A stretch of 58,902 nt of DNA from an uncultured Eubacterium sp. (lineage in GTDB: Bacteria > Bacillota > Clostridia > Lachnospirales > Lachnospiraceae), in the NCBI GenBank assembly GCA_947385775.1, contig CANDMI010000015.1, forward strand, positions 1 to 58,902, in the 5' to 3' direction. A program made the translations under genes and the position numbers. Shown here in pieces: positions 1 through 9,516 of this stretch; within the stretch, counting starts at the first letter, position 1, and each line of letters opens with the position of its first letter. Under the pieces are notes generated by a model. That model searched no databases. It was given only the letters and a program-made list of their open reading frames with translations, and was not told where the DNA came from.

Positions 1-183
1 ACCTTCAAATTATCCCAAAACCAAACTGCCGGATAACGCTCTATTATTTATCATTTATACGGTAGCCCCTACCTCATGAAAAGTAACGACACTGATGCTA
101 AAAATTCAAAATAATAAAGTAATGATAGTATTCTGCACTGGTAATGTTATAATAAAAGCAGCGGAAAATTTTAAGAATAGGAG

Positions 184-414
184 GTAAGCAAAACGTCAAC
201 TTTAGAAAAAACGATAGACCTGCTTATTCGTAGGGAGATTCGTGATACAGAACAGACATATGTTATCATGGAACAGATATTTAAACTGGTATCTGTTATG
301 CCAGTGACACAAAAAGACGTACAAAGCGCATTTGATCAGAAATGGAAAGATTTTGAGGATTGCGTACTGGCTTGGGGATGCTGGCAGGTCATAAAAAAGA
401 GAAATCGTCTATAA
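184..414 (+). pseudogene. Remnant of a toxin-antitoxin pair (antitoxin start joined to PIN toxin end)
   Basis: An open frame without a usable start codon follows a good ribosome site (AGGAGG at about 180-185). Its first half (TLEKTIDLLIR, then a helical stretch) resembles the start of small antitoxins. Its second half (VTQKDVQSAF, then DFEDCV) resembles the C-terminal third of PIN-domain RNases, where the paired acidic residues normally sit before an IVTRN-type motif. The IVTRN part is lost. I infer that a deletion fused the two ends of a vapBC-like pair. No function is expected. The family assignment rests on a short motif. Confidence 0.45.
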
Positions 415-648
415 ATCAGGATGCAAAAGCCGTAAAAAGCCAACGCATCTTTTTTTCGTCATTTTCTACAAAAAATCCCCCATATCAAGCTAAAAAAATA
501 TAAAATTAAGTAAAAGTCACAAAAAATAAATTAAAATAATCTTAAGCATTGACTAATTAAAAACTAAAATATATAATAAAATTAAGTAAAGATCTATGCA
601 TAGAAAAAATAAATTACTTAATTTCAGTAATCATTATGGAGGGAATTT
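415..648. promoter_or_regulatory. Upstream region of the mannanase gene with repeated AAATTAAGTAA motifs
   Basis: This AT-rich stretch contains the 11-mer AAATTAAGTAA at 503-513 and 579-589 and its exact inverse at 614-624. The 579 and 614 copies form a perfect inverted repeat placed just downstream of the -10 box, a position suited to repression or activation by a regulator of the locus. The same core recurs before the transporter operon (7792-7804) and before the GH130_2 gene (20434-20447). Which regulator binds is inference. Confidence 0.5.
549..577 (+). promoter_or_regulatory. Sigma-A type promoter for the GH26 mannanase
   Basis: TTGACT at 549-554 and TATAAT at 572-577 are separated by 17 bases, close to the vegetative consensus. 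It drives the mannanase gene starting at 649, whose ribosome site is GGAGGG at about 638-643. Confidence 0.75.
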
Positions 649-3468
649 ATGAAAAAAAGCGTAAGTATCAAAAAAAGGGGACTGGCGCTCGCGATGGCGG
701 CGGTTGTTGGCGGTACGTCTGTGGCTCCGGTGACGGGGGTTCTTCCATTACTGCCTGTGTATGCGGCGGATGAAAATGGGGAGTCGGCGAATACAGAGGA
801 ACAGATAAAGGCATTGGCAGGATTTGATTTTAAAGACGGCATCGCCGGATGGAGCTATGGCTCTGGCTGGGAGTACAATTATTCCGCAAAAGATACATCA
901 TCCGTAGAAGCGGACCAGGAGCAGTTAAAATTTAATGTAGATTATACAGCCGATAAAGATAAGGACTGGTCGCAGGCGACGGCGGTGTGGGATGCGCCGG
1001 ATGGAAAGGGGCTTCCTGTAAAGGGCGCGACTGCGGTGACGATGGATTTTAGCTTTGACGCGTCTAAGATGACGACAGGCTCTTTTGCGGTAAAGTTATA
1101 TGGAGAAGGGCTGGACGCGAATGCGGACGTAGACATTTCAGCGGCAAAGGAAGTGTCCGGCGATATAAAAAAGGTTCCGGTTAAAATTACTTTTGACGCA
1201 TTGTCGGTAGCTGAGATGAAGCAGTTTGCGATACAGCTTATCGGAAAAAATACGGATTATAAAGGGGCGGTATGGTTTGACAATGTAAATATTACCGGGG
1301 AGCCGCTGCCGGACGCCTCGGTAAATTCTACCGTGGCGGTAAAATCGGCGGATACGCAGCAGGTAAAGGTTGAAGGCGGCAAGCTTACGACCGCAAAAAA
1401 GGACGGGAGCTTAGAGGAGACAAAGCTTGTATCGAATGTGTCCCTTGTGGATAAAAAAGCGGATACGGCGGCAAAACAGCTTTATACCTATTTAAAAGCG
1501 GTTGGGTCTTCGGAAAGCGTGATTTTCGGGCATCAGAACGATACCTTTAATAAGGCGGGAAACGCGGAGCTTTCAGAGTCCGATACAAAGGACGTGACCG
1601 GCTCGATCGCGGGCATCCTTGGGGTGGATATGCAGGATGTGGCGCAAAAGGGCATGGATACGATGGTGGAAATTTCCAATCAGGCGATTGCCCAGGGCGC
1701 GATCATTACGATGTGCGGGCATATGCCGAATTTTGCGATCTTACCGAAAAACCCGGATTATAAAGAAGGGGACCCGGCATGGGAGAAATATGACTACACG
1801 GATTACACGGCCCCGGTTACAAAGGATACCCCGGTAAACGAGCTTTTGCCAGGAGGAAAATACAATAAAATTTACACCGAATACCTGGATATGGTTGCGG
1901 AGTATGCAAAACAGGTAAAGGGCGCGATTTTATTCCGTCCGTTCCATGAAGGCACCGGAAGCTGGTTTTGGTGGGGCGCGGCATTCTGCGATGCGGAGGT
2001 TGCCAAAAACATCTACCGCTATACGGTGGAATATCTGCGGGATACGAAGGATGTCCATAACATGATCTACGAATACGGCCCGGGCAGTGATGCGCAGTCG
2101 TTAGATGACTACGCAAAGCGGTATCCTGGCGATGCGTACGTAGACCTTGTGGGCTTTGATATGTACGATAGCGAGCCGAAGGACGACGGCGTATGGATGG
2201 GGCAGCTAAAAAAGCAGCTTCAGCTTGTGGAAAAATTTGCAAAAAAACACAACAAGCTGGTTGCGGTTACAGAAACAGGCCCTTCCAACGGCAATCTGGC
2301 GTTTTTGCCGACGGGGAATGGAAATAAAAACTGGTTTAACCAGGTATTGGATATCGTGTCCGAGTCCGAAGCGTCTTATTTCTTAGTATGGGCGGACTGG
2401 GGCAAGGACGGCGCGTTTTATGTGCCGTATGTGGATTCCGTCAATGCGGACGGCACGCTGCATGGGCATGAGCTGTTGGATGAATTTATCCGTTTTTACA
2501 ATGACGATAGGAGCATATTCGCGGCGAACCAAAAAGACGCGCTTACAGGCGGGGATTTTCAAAAAATATCCGCAAAAGCTGCGGTAACAGGCGCGAAAGG
2601 CTATCTGACGGCGCCTGGCGCTGCGAACCGTCTGCTGAAAGCTACGACAATTAAGGCAAAACTGACAAATGCAAGTGCAAAAACAAAGGTAAAATTTGTA
2701 TTAAAGGCAGGGAAAAATAAGGTAAGTCTGAATGCGAAGGCGGGTAAAAAAGGCGTTTACAGCGCAAAATTAACAGCGAAGCAGTTAAAATCCCTCGGCA
2801 AACAGGTGGGGACGCTGGCGCTTTATATCGATGGGAAAAAAGTGCAGCAGTATTCGGAAGTTTTTAATATCAAAGAGCCAAAGGCGGATCCATATTTGAT
2901 CGACAGCTTTGAAAACTATTATGGGCTGGACGACCAGCTGACCGGGGTCTGGACCACAAACGCGGACAGCGGCTGTAAGGTTACGATTTCTTTAGACAAG
3001 GATAAAAAGTCACATGGCGACTATGGTATGAAGTTTGTATACGACGAAACGGCAACCGGATGGGGCGGAGCTACCATCGCAAAAGAGGTGGACTGGTCTG
3101 GCCGCAACGCATTGCAGTTTTACATGATACCGGACGGCAACAACCAAAAGACGGTGATCCAGATTAAAGCGAGCGGGGTTACGTATGAAGCGTATTTGAA
3201 TGAATACGAAGCGTTCCGCAAAAACGGCAATAAGCCGATACTCGTTACGATCCCGTTTGCGGAGTTTTGCGAAAGGGATACCGAGGGCCATCCAAAGGGC
3301 GGGCTGACGGATGCCAGCAAGCAGATTGAGACATTTGGCCTTTGGATCAACGCGATCTCAGATTCCGAAGCGGTGAAAGACGGAAAGGTTTCCGGGACGT
3401 TGTATTATGACAATATTACAGCGGTAAAGAGCGATGTAACGCAGCCGGATTTTCAGGCGGTGAAATAA
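649..3468 (+). CDS. Secreted GH26 endo-beta-1,4-mannanase with two carbohydrate-binding modules
   Basis: This enzyme hydrolyses internal beta-1,4-mannosidic bonds of mannan outside the cell. A Sec signal peptide ends near residue 40 (VYA-AD). A beta-sandwich resembling CBM27 follows at about 55-222, then the GH26 barrel at about 265-640. The acid/base Glu434 lies in RPFHEG and the nucleophile Glu542 in VTETG. An Ig-like linker (about 645-745) and a second module resembling CBM23 (about 748-930) complete it. No LPXTG, SLH or lipobox is visible, so it is probably released or held through its binding modules. The architecture matches the Roseburia intestinalis mannanase that opens the known mannan locus. 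The CBM family numbers are by resemblance only. Confidence 0.93.
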   Translation: MKKSVSIKKRGLALAMAAVVGGTSVAPVTGVLPLLPVYAADENGESANTEEQIKALAGFDFKDGIAGWSYGSGWEYNYSAKDTSSVEADQEQLKFNVDYTADKDKDWSQATAVWDAPDGKGLPVKGATAVTMDFSFDASKMTTGSFAVKLYGEGLDANADVDISAAKEVSGDIKKVPVKITFDALSVAEMKQFAIQLIGKNTDYKGAVWFDNVNITGEPLPDASVNSTVAVKSADTQQVKVEGGKLTTAKKDGSLEETKLVSNVSLVDKKADTAAKQLYTYLKAVGSSESVIFGHQNDTFNKAGNAELSESDTKDVTGSIAGILGVDMQDVAQKGMDTMVEISNQAIAQGAIITMCGHMPNFAILPKNPDYKEGDPAWEKYDYTDYTAPVTKDTPVNELLPGGKYNKIYTEYLDMVAEYAKQVKGAILFRPFHEGTGSWFWWGAAFCDAEVAKNIYRYTVEYLRDTKDVHNMIYEYGPGSDAQSLDDYAKRYPGDAYVDLVGFDMYDSEPKDDGVWMGQLKKQLQLVEKFAKKHNKLVAVTETGPSNGNLAFLPTGNGNKNWFNQVLDIVSESEASYFLVWADWGKDGAFYVPYVDSVNADGTLHGHELLDEFIRFYNDDRSIFAANQKDALTGGDFQKISAKAAVTGAKGYLTAPGAANRLLKATTIKAKLTNASAKTKVKFVLKAGKNKVSLNAKAGKKGVYSAKLTAKQLKSLGKQVGTLALYIDGKKVQQYSEVFNIKEPKADPYLIDSFENYYGLDDQLTGVWTTNADSGCKVTISLDKDKKSHGDYGMKFVYDETATGWGGATIAKEVDWSGRNALQFYMIPDGNNQKTVIQIKASGVTYEAYLNEYEAFRKNGNKPILVTIPFAEFCERDTEGHPKGGLTDASKQIETFGLWINAISDSEAVKDGKVSGTLYYDNITAVKSDVTQPDFQAVK

Positions 3469-3503
3469 AATTAGTATCAACAGGAGTGTAAACAGGAATT
3501 AAG

Positions 3504-5681
3504 ATGATCATATTTGATGAAATAAACAGTGTATTTAAGCTGGACACAAATACGACCAGCTATGTAATGGGCCTTGCCGACGGGAAATACCTGGGGCATA
3601 TTTATTACGGCAAAAAGCTGGAATCCACAGACCTTTCGTATTTGCTGCGCACACAGGAGCATCCGTTTGTGCCGTCGCAAAAGCCGTTTGAGAAGCTGTC
3701 GTTTTTGGATAGCTTCCCGATGGAATATCCGACAGGCGCTATCGGGGATTTCAGGGAAAGCTGTATAGATGTTAGAGACGGCAACGGCCAGACTGGGTTG
3801 GAGCCGGTTTACGCGGGGCACCGGATCTATGAGGGCAAGGACGGGCTGGACGGCCTGCCTGCCCTTTGGGGGGATAACTGCCAGACCTTGGAGATTGCCC
3901 TTTTGGATTCTTGCGTTGGGGTAAAGCTTTTGCTTTCTTACAGCGTGTTTGCGGACTGTGACGCGGTGATACGAAGCGTAAAGGCAGAGAATGCCGGAAA
4001 GGATGCGGTATATTTAGACCGGGTTTTGTCCGCGTGCCTGGAGATGGACGACGAAGAATACGAGATGCTCTCGCTGCCTGGCGCATGGTCAAGGGAGCGG
4101 CATATAACAAGGCAGCCGCTTCATTCGGGCAGCTTTGTGACGGAGTCCGTGCGGGGAGAATCGTCCCACCAGGATCATCCGTTTCTGGCGGCGGTTTCCA
4201 AAAACTGCACCCAGACGGCGGGGGATGTATATGCGATGCATTTTGTATACTCCGGAAATTTTCTTGCCAAGGCGCAGCGCAACCAGTACGGGACGCTTCG
4301 TATGGCATTGGGCATCCATCCGGAACGTTTTTGCTGGAAGCTTGGGCCGGGAGAGGCGTTCCAGGCGCCGGAGGCCGTGCTGGTATATTCGGATGAAGGC
4401 TTAGGCAAAATGACCCGCACGCTCCATGACCTGTACCGGGGGCATTTGATCCGAAGCGGCTATAAGGGAAAGGAACGCCCGGTATTGATCAACAACTGGG
4501 AAGCGACCTACTTTGATTTTGATACGGAAAAGCTGCTTTCCATCGCAAGGGAATCCGCGAAGCTTGGCATCGAAATGCTGGTTATGGACGACGGCTGGTT
4601 TGGGCACAGGGAAAATGAGTACAGCAGCTTAGGAGACTGGGTGGTAAATGAAAACAAGCTCCCGGGTGGGTTAGGCTATCTGGTGGATGAGGTCAATAAA
4701 CTTGGGATGAAATTCGGCATCTGGTTTGAGCCGGAGATGATCTCGCCGGATTCTGATTTGTACCGCAGGCATCCGGACTGGGCGCTTCAGCTAAAGGGCC
4801 GTACGCCGTCCCTTGCAAGAGGTCAGCTTGTGCTGGATTTAAGCAGGCCGGAGGTTGTGGATTATGTGTATGGCTGTATCAGTAAGATCCTGCATTCTGC
4901 AAATATTGAATATGTGAAGTGGGATATGAACCGTGGGGTTTCGGATATTGGCAATACGGTATTGCCGCCGGATCGGCAAGGGGAGATTTCCCATCGATAT
5001 ATGCTTGAGGTGTATGAATTGCAGGAGCGGCTGATTACGGAATTTCCGGATTTATTATTGGAAAACTGCTCCAGCGGCGGCGGGCGGTTTGACCCGGGAA
5101 TGCTTTACTACAGCCCGCAGATTTGGTGCTCCGACGATACGGATGCGATCGAACGGCTGCAAATTCAGGAAGGAACGCAGCTTTTATACCCGATGTCCAC
5201 AATCGGAGCCCATGTATCCGACTGCCCGAACGATACGTTAGGCAGGGTTACGCCGTTTGAAACAAGAGGGGTAGTGGCGCTTGCGGGCACCTTTGGCTAC
5301 GAGCTGGATATTACGAAGATCAGCCAGAAGGAGCGGGACATGGTGCCGTCCCAGATCGCGGCGTACAAAAAATACGCGCCGTTAATACGGGAAGGGGATT
5401 ATTACCGCATCGCGTCGTTTCGGGAAAACCATTTGTATGACTGCTATGAGATTGTGTCAAAGGACAAAACGCAGGCGGCGGTATTTTTCGTACAGGTATT
5501 TAACGAGCCAAGCGTAAGGAGCCGCAGGATCCGGTTACAGGGGTTAAAGGAGAACGCGCGCTACGAAGTGGACGGCAAAACGTATCAGGGAGGCGCGTTA
5601 ATGTATGCGGGGCTTTTGCGTGAGCGGCTGCGGGGGGATTTCCAGGCGGAAGTAATTGAGGTGCGGGAAATTTCCGGGTAA
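3504..5681 (+). CDS. GH36 alpha-galactosidase
   Basis: This cytoplasmic exo-enzyme removes alpha-1,6-galactose from imported galactomanno-oligosaccharides. At 725 residues it has the usual length of large bacterial GH36 enzymes: an N-terminal beta-sandwich, a central barrel and a C-terminal beta domain. The nucleophile is Asp474 in KWDMNR. The acid/base aspartate lies in the SDDTD stretch at 543-547, and the CSSGGGRFD signature is present between them. There is no signal peptide, consistent with intracellular action. It begins 35 bases after the mannanase stop and has no clear promoter of its own, so the two are probably co-transcribed. Confidence 0.93.
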   Translation: MIIFDEINSVFKLDTNTTSYVMGLADGKYLGHIYYGKKLESTDLSYLLRTQEHPFVPSQKPFEKLSFLDSFPMEYPTGAIGDFRESCIDVRDGNGQTGLEPVYAGHRIYEGKDGLDGLPALWGDNCQTLEIALLDSCVGVKLLLSYSVFADCDAVIRSVKAENAGKDAVYLDRVLSACLEMDDEEYEMLSLPGAWSRERHITRQPLHSGSFVTESVRGESSHQDHPFLAAVSKNCTQTAGDVYAMHFVYSGNFLAKAQRNQYGTLRMALGIHPERFCWKLGPGEAFQAPEAVLVYSDEGLGKMTRTLHDLYRGHLIRSGYKGKERPVLINNWEATYFDFDTEKLLSIARESAKLGIEMLVMDDGWFGHRENEYSSLGDWVVNENKLPGGLGYLVDEVNKLGMKFGIWFEPEMISPDSDLYRRHPDWALQLKGRTPSLARGQLVLDLSRPEVVDYVYGCISKILHSANIEYVKWDMNRGVSDIGNTVLPPDRQGEISHRYMLEVYELQERLITEFPDLLLENCSSGGGRFDPGMLYYSPQIWCSDDTDAIERLQIQEGTQLLYPMSTIGAHVSDCPNDTLGRVTPFETRGVVALAGTFGYELDITKISQKERDMVPSQIAAYKKYAPLIREGDYYRIASFRENHLYDCYEIVSKDKTQAAVFFVQVFNEPSVRSRRIRLQGLKENARYEVDGKTYQGGALMYAGLLRERLRGDFQAEVIEVREISG

Positions 5682-5835
5682 ATGATTTGCTGGGAAAGCA
5701 TTTCGCCTATGGATATCATTCACTTCGTTTTATATATGTACGTAACTTAAAATTTAAGCGTTTTTTACGGGTTCTGGAAAGGTCTGGAATCCGTAAAAGG
5801 CGTGGCGGTTTAAAAAGGTGTTACATTTATATAGA
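5682..5835. other. Short intergenic stretch with a weak hairpin
   Basis: TTTACGG and CCGTAAA flank about 20 bases (about 5764-5797) and could form a weak hairpin after the GH36 gene. A terminator role is uncertain because there is no clear T tract. I see no gene here. Confidence 0.3.
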
Positions 5836-6094
5836 ACCGGACGCTTGGAGAGGGGATTTGCCCGGCCTGGCTGGGGCCATTCCAGAATGCAAGAAGTTCT
5901 AAGTATTCTGCGTTTCGTTTTCACTGCCGGACGGACGCGTCGCCCAATCCGCTCTGGCTTACGCCAGAAGCGAAAGGCTCCGCTCACGGCTTCGCCGCCT
6001 GGTTTTCAGACAGAATACTAAGATCTTCTATACATTCTTCCATACGCCCAATCCAGACCGGGCAAATCCCCTCTCCAGGCTGTTTTTCATAAGC
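5836..6094 (-). repeat. Large palindromic element, copy A (inverted orientation)
   Basis: This is one of five copies of a roughly 260-275 bp element with nested inverted repeats. In its own orientation (minus strand) it starts GCTTATGAAAAACAGCC and ends GCGTCCGGTT. The outer arm carrying GGAGAGGGGATTTGCCCGG pairs with its complement at the far end. A middle arm with AAGAATGT and CATTCT pairs next. The GC-rich centre (GGCGGCGAAGCCG, CGTCCGTCCGG) is nearly invariant between copies. Flanking bases 6095-6117 are shared with the flank of copy D. Reading frames across it are artefacts of the palindrome. Confidence 0.8.
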
Positions 6095-6379
6095 GCTGCG
6101 ACAAAATTTTATACGTAAATTCTATTAGGCAGGTAAAATTTTGTTTTTCTCACGGTATATTATACCCGTAAGCGAAATGATTTGTCAGTGGAGTGTCGGC
6201 ATTTCAACAGAAGAAGCAAATCATTTGGCAAATAAGTATGTTCGTGAGTATAAATCCTGCGCACTATTTAAAAGTTATTTCTGGCCAGTGCCTTAGCTGT
6301 ATAAATATTAAAATGATGCACATTAAGCGTGGAAAACCATTTGAATAAAGGAGAAAGGCTGTAGCGTTATTTTGTATAA
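6095..6379. other. Spacer between inverted palindromic copies A and B
   Basis: This is AT-rich DNA without a gene. It holds an AAATGATTTG/CAAATCATTT inverted pair (about 6177-6228) and a lone TTCGTGAGTATA at 6240-6251, which matches one end of the 91-bp repeat family seen at 29845 and 45406. The phrase GTAAGCGAAATGATTTG also occurs in the spacer between copies C and D, so the two spacers may be related. Confidence 0.5.
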
Positions 6380-6650
6380 GCTATGAAAACCAGCCGGGAT
6401 ATGGGGAATTGGCCTGGCTTTTGGTGACGTATGGAAGAATGTTAGAAGCCCTTAGCATCCTGCATGATAACCAGGCGGCGAAGCCGTAAGCGGCGCCTTT
6501 AGCTTCTGGCGTAAGCCAGAGCGGACTGGGCGCCGCGTCCGTCCGGTTGTGAAAATGTAAAAGCAGGATGCTTAGGGCTTCTTGCATTCTGGAGTTGGAA
6601 CCGGAAGCCAGGCCAGTTTCCCATATCCCAGCGTCCGGTTTTGCAAATGT
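6380..6650 (+). repeat. Large palindromic element, copy B
   Basis: This copy runs opposite to copy A. Its outer arm (GGGATATGGGGAATTGGCC) differs from the arms of A, D and E, yet it is still matched by the complementary GGCCAGTTTCCCATATCCC at its far end, with G-T pairs at most. The central GC-rich core is conserved. It lies just upstream of the first lacI-type gene, so its transcript could include the hairpin. Confidence 0.8.
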
Positions 6651-6701
6651 GTTTATAAAAAAGAAATAAACAGGAAAGGATTATAAAAAAGGGGGAAATC
6701 T

Positions 6702-7709
6702 ATGCAAAAAGTAAGGTTAGCGGACATCGCGCAAAAGCTTGGCGTCAGCACGGTGACGGTGCATAACGCGCTCTGCGGCAGGAAAGGCGTAAGCGAAGCC
6801 CTGCGGGAGCGGATACTACAGGCTGCCAGCGAAATGGGCTATGAAGCGCCAGCCGGGGGGGTGAAAAAGAAAGACGCGCAAAACGCCTGGAATATCGGGG
6901 CGCTCATTGCGGAAAACTTTCTGGCCCAGTACGAAACCTATTACTGGAAGCTGTACCAGGAGTTTGCAAAACTGGCTGTGGAAAAAAACTGCAATACGGT
7001 AGTGGACGTGTTGAAAAAAGAGGCGGAGCGCCGTACGCTTGAGATACCACAGGCGTTTTTGGAAACGGAGCCGGATGCCATAGCGGTCATCGGGGAAATT
7101 GATATCCGCTATATCCGTATGCTAAAGAGCCGGATGCAGGTTCCAATGGTGTATATCGACTTTTATAATCATGAAATTGCGGATGACGCGGTCGTTGCGG
7201 ATAATTTTTACGGAATGTGCCAGATGACCGAGCTTTTATTTGAATGCGGGCTGGAGCGGCTTGCGTTTGTGGGTTCTGTGGACGCGTCGGCTTCCATTAT
7301 GGACCGTTATCTTGGGTTTATGCGCGCGATGATCGCACGCCACAGAACCGTGCCGCCGGAATGGGTGATCCGCGACCGGGATGAAATGGGAAAGCTTGGG
7401 GTGGAGCTGCCAAAGCATATGCCCCAGGGGTTTGTCTGCAATTGCGACCTGGCGGCGGAAATGGTCATAGACAAGCTGGAAGCGGCGGGCTATCGGGCGC
7501 CGGAGGATATTTCGGTGGTGGGCTTTGATAATTTTGTGCTCAAAGGATGCAGGGAGCGGGGCATTACGACTTATGAAATAGACCGTAAAGCGATGGTAAA
7601 AACAGCCCTGGACAAGCTTATAAAGCAGCTGCGCACCCCAGGCAGAAAGCAGTCCTGCCAGATCATATCCGGGCAGATTCGATGGAAAAACAGTGTAAGG
7701 AAGATATAA
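6702..7709 (+). CDS. LacI-family transcriptional regulator (first of two paralogues)
   Basis: This DNA-binding regulator probably senses a manno-oligosaccharide or mannose phosphate. The N-terminal helix-turn-helix (residues 3-50, LADIAQKLGVSTVTVHNAL) has HN where most members have SK or SR. Residues about 60-330 form the periplasmic-binding-like effector domain. It is 335 residues, a normal length. It shares unusual phrases with the second LacI at 18246 (for example YYW.LYQ after the hinge, and DNF near the end), so they are paralogues. A GGGGGAAA ribosome site precedes the ATG. Its targets are inferred from context only. Confidence 0.9.
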   Translation: MQKVRLADIAQKLGVSTVTVHNALCGRKGVSEALRERILQAASEMGYEAPAGGVKKKDAQNAWNIGALIAENFLAQYETYYWKLYQEFAKLAVEKNCNTVVDVLKKEAERRTLEIPQAFLETEPDAIAVIGEIDIRYIRMLKSRMQVPMVYIDFYNHEIADDAVVADNFYGMCQMTELLFECGLERLAFVGSVDASASIMDRYLGFMRAMIARHRTVPPEWVIRDRDEMGKLGVELPKHMPQGFVCNCDLAAEMVIDKLEAAGYRAPEDISVVGFDNFVLKGCRERGITTYEIDRKAMVKTALDKLIKQLRTPGRKQSCQIISGQIRWKNSVRKI

Positions 7710-7739
7710 AAACGATGTTGGAAAAGGAAATAGATTAAG

Positions 7740-7820
7740 GCGTTGGATTTTCTTTAAGCTAAAATTAATTCTATTTAATAGATTAATTTTTGAATTAAGT
7801 AAAAATCCAACGCTTTTTTT
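7740..7820 (+). terminator. Long terminator hairpin with an operator-like inner arm
   Basis: GCGTTGGATTTT (7740-7751) pairs with AAAATCCAACGC (7802-7813), followed by seven T. The inner part also pairs (AAAATTAAT with ATTAATTTT) and contains GAATTAAGTAAAA, the motif repeated before other operons of the locus. It ends the lacI transcript and may also serve as an upstream regulatory site for the transporter genes. Confidence 0.75.
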
Positions 7821-7893
7821 GTGGTATATTCACAAAAAATAAATAAAAAAATAATGTAAATAAACGAAATTGCTGGCGAAGTAAAAAAGGGGA

Positions 7894-7921
7894 TTGAAAA
7901 ATAAAGTAAATATGATAAAAT
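7894..7921 (+). promoter_or_regulatory. Probable promoter and operator of the transporter operon
   Basis: TTGAAA (7894-7899) and TAAAAT (7916-7921) are 16 bases apart. The sequence TTTAATTAAGCTTGAAAC (7921-7938) follows immediately, an operator-like variant of the motif seen at the other promoters of the locus. The -10 box is weak, so the exact position is uncertain. Confidence 0.4.
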
Positions 7922-7975
7922 TTAATTAAGCTTGAAACGGGCTAAATAATAAGAAAAAAATAGGAGGAAAAAACT

Positions 7976-9427
7976 ATGAAAAAGAAGTTGCTTAGCTTAG
8001 GGTTAGTAGCAGCGATGACCGTATCTTTAGCAGCCTGCGGCGGCAAGGAAGCGGCAAAAAAAGACGATGGCGGTGATAAGCAGGAAAAAGCGCTGCCAAC
8101 AATTGACGCGATCAACGGGGATGATTACAAGGATCTGAAAGCGGACATTAAAATCCTTACCAACCGGACGGATATTGTGGACGACGTATACAAGGGGTAT
8201 GCAGACGAATTTCATAAACTGTATCCGAATATTACCGTTACATATGAAGGCATTACCGATTACGCGGAATCCGTAACGCTGCGGCTTACAAACGGCGACT
8301 GGGGCGACATCTGCTTTATACCGGATACGGTAGAAAAAAAGGAGTTTCCGAATTACTTCATTCCGCTGGGCGATTATGCGAAGATGAACGAAAAGTACAA
8401 TTTCGTAACCGAAAAGACCTTTGACAATACCGTATATGGGGTTCCAAACGGCGGTACCGCAGGCGGCGTTGCTTACAACAAAAAGGTTTGGAAAGAAGCG
8501 GGCGCGTTAAAGGAGGATTCGGACGGCAATGCGATCCTTCCAAAGACGCCGGATGAGTTTTTAGAGGCGTTGGAGCTGATTAAGAAAAACACAAAAGTGG
8601 AAGCGCCACTGTATACAAACTTTGCGGCAGGCTGGACGATGGGCGCATGGAACGATTATGTAGGGATCGCGTCTACGGCTGACCCGGATTATAAAAATAA
8701 CCGCCTGCTCCATACAAAAGACCCGTTTACAAAGAACGATGAAATGAGCGGCCCGTATGCGGTATACTATACACTGTATGAAGCGGTAGCCAGAAAGCTG
8801 GTGGAAGAAGATCCGGCTTCCAGCGACTGGGAATCCTCCAAGGCAAAGATCAATAACGGAGAGATCGCGACGATGGTGCTTGGTTCCTGGTGCGTACAGC
8901 AGTTTAAGGACGCAGGCGAAAATAAAGACGATATCGGCTATATGCCGTTCCCGATTACCATAGGCGGAAAACAGGCGGCGTCTTCCGGCGGTAACTACGC
9001 ATACGCGATCAACAACCAGTCTTCTGTAGACAACCAGATCGCGTCTATGCTTTATGTAAAATGGCTGATCGAGGATTCTACGATATTCGCGGACGAAGGA
9101 TCGATCCCGGCGTTAAAAGGCGAGCCGCTTCCAGATGCTCTGGCGGAGTTTGAAGGCGTGGAACTGTTATCTGACAATGCGCCGGCGGAGGGCGAAGAAA
9201 ATCTCTATGACGATATCCGTATGAAAGCGGAAGTATTAAGCGGCGATGCGCCGGTAACAACAGTTGTGGAAGCGGCGCTGTACGACTCCCAAAAGCTGGA
9301 AGATTTAATGGGCGAATGGAATGAAAAATGGACATCCGCGCAGGAGAGCGAAGGGGCGGAGATTAAATATAATGCAGACGGCTCTGCTATTGGAGGCGGA
9401 GAAGACGCTGACAGCAGCGCGGAATAA
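7976..9427 (+). CDS. ABC transporter solute-binding lipoprotein for manno-oligosaccharides
   Basis: This is the extracellular binding protein of a family 1 carbohydrate ABC importer. The lipoprotein signal ends in LAAC with Cys21 as the lipidation site, followed by a charged linker and a two-lobed binding domain. It is 483 residues. A strong AGGAGG precedes the ATG. It is followed by two permease genes, and its position in the locus matches the mannan-oligosaccharide binding protein of Roseburia intestinalis. Substrate specificity is inferred from context. A stable hairpin between it and the next gene would allow higher expression of the binding protein than of the permeases. Confidence 0.92.
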   Translation: MKKKLLSLGLVAAMTVSLAACGGKEAAKKDDGGDKQEKALPTIDAINGDDYKDLKADIKILTNRTDIVDDVYKGYADEFHKLYPNITVTYEGITDYAESVTLRLTNGDWGDICFIPDTVEKKEFPNYFIPLGDYAKMNEKYNFVTEKTFDNTVYGVPNGGTAGGVAYNKKVWKEAGALKEDSDGNAILPKTPDEFLEALELIKKNTKVEAPLYTNFAAGWTMGAWNDYVGIASTADPDYKNNRLLHTKDPFTKNDEMSGPYAVYYTLYEAVARKLVEEDPASSDWESSKAKINNGEIATMVLGSWCVQQFKDAGENKDDIGYMPFPITIGGKQAASSGGNYAYAINNQSSVDNQIASMLYVKWLIEDSTIFADEGSIPALKGEPLPDALAEFEGVELLSDNAPAEGEENLYDDIRMKAEVLSGDAPVTTVVEAALYDSQKLEDLMGEWNEKWTSAQESEGAEIKYNADGSAIGGGEDADSSAE

Positions 9428-9463
9428 AAACAGTGGCGGAACAATTCGCCAACGGGCATAAGA

Positions 9464-9499
9464 AATCCCGCAGGCAGGCGTATGCCTGCCCTGCGGATT
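9464..9499 (+). other. Intercistronic hairpin between binding protein and permease
   Basis: AATCCCGCAGGCAGGC pairs nearly perfectly with GCCTGCCCTGCGGATT around a four-base loop. No T tract follows, so it looks like an mRNA-stabilising or processing element rather than a full terminator. A smaller hairpin (GGCGGAACAATTCGCC, about 9436-9451) precedes it. Confidence 0.6.
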
Positions 9500-9516
9500 C
9501 GTAGAAAGGAGAAAAC

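Noticed and set aside
1817-4308. Long antisense frames inside the mannanase and galactosidase genes
   Set aside because: They are shadows caused by the codon bias of the sense genes and have no starts with ribosome sites or recognisable domains.
5836-6587. Open frames across the palindromic elements (for example around 5838-6021 and 6381-6587 on both strands)
   Set aside because: They run through the repeat arms in several copies and both strands, have no ribosome sites, and follow from the GC-rich palindrome rather than selection for protein.
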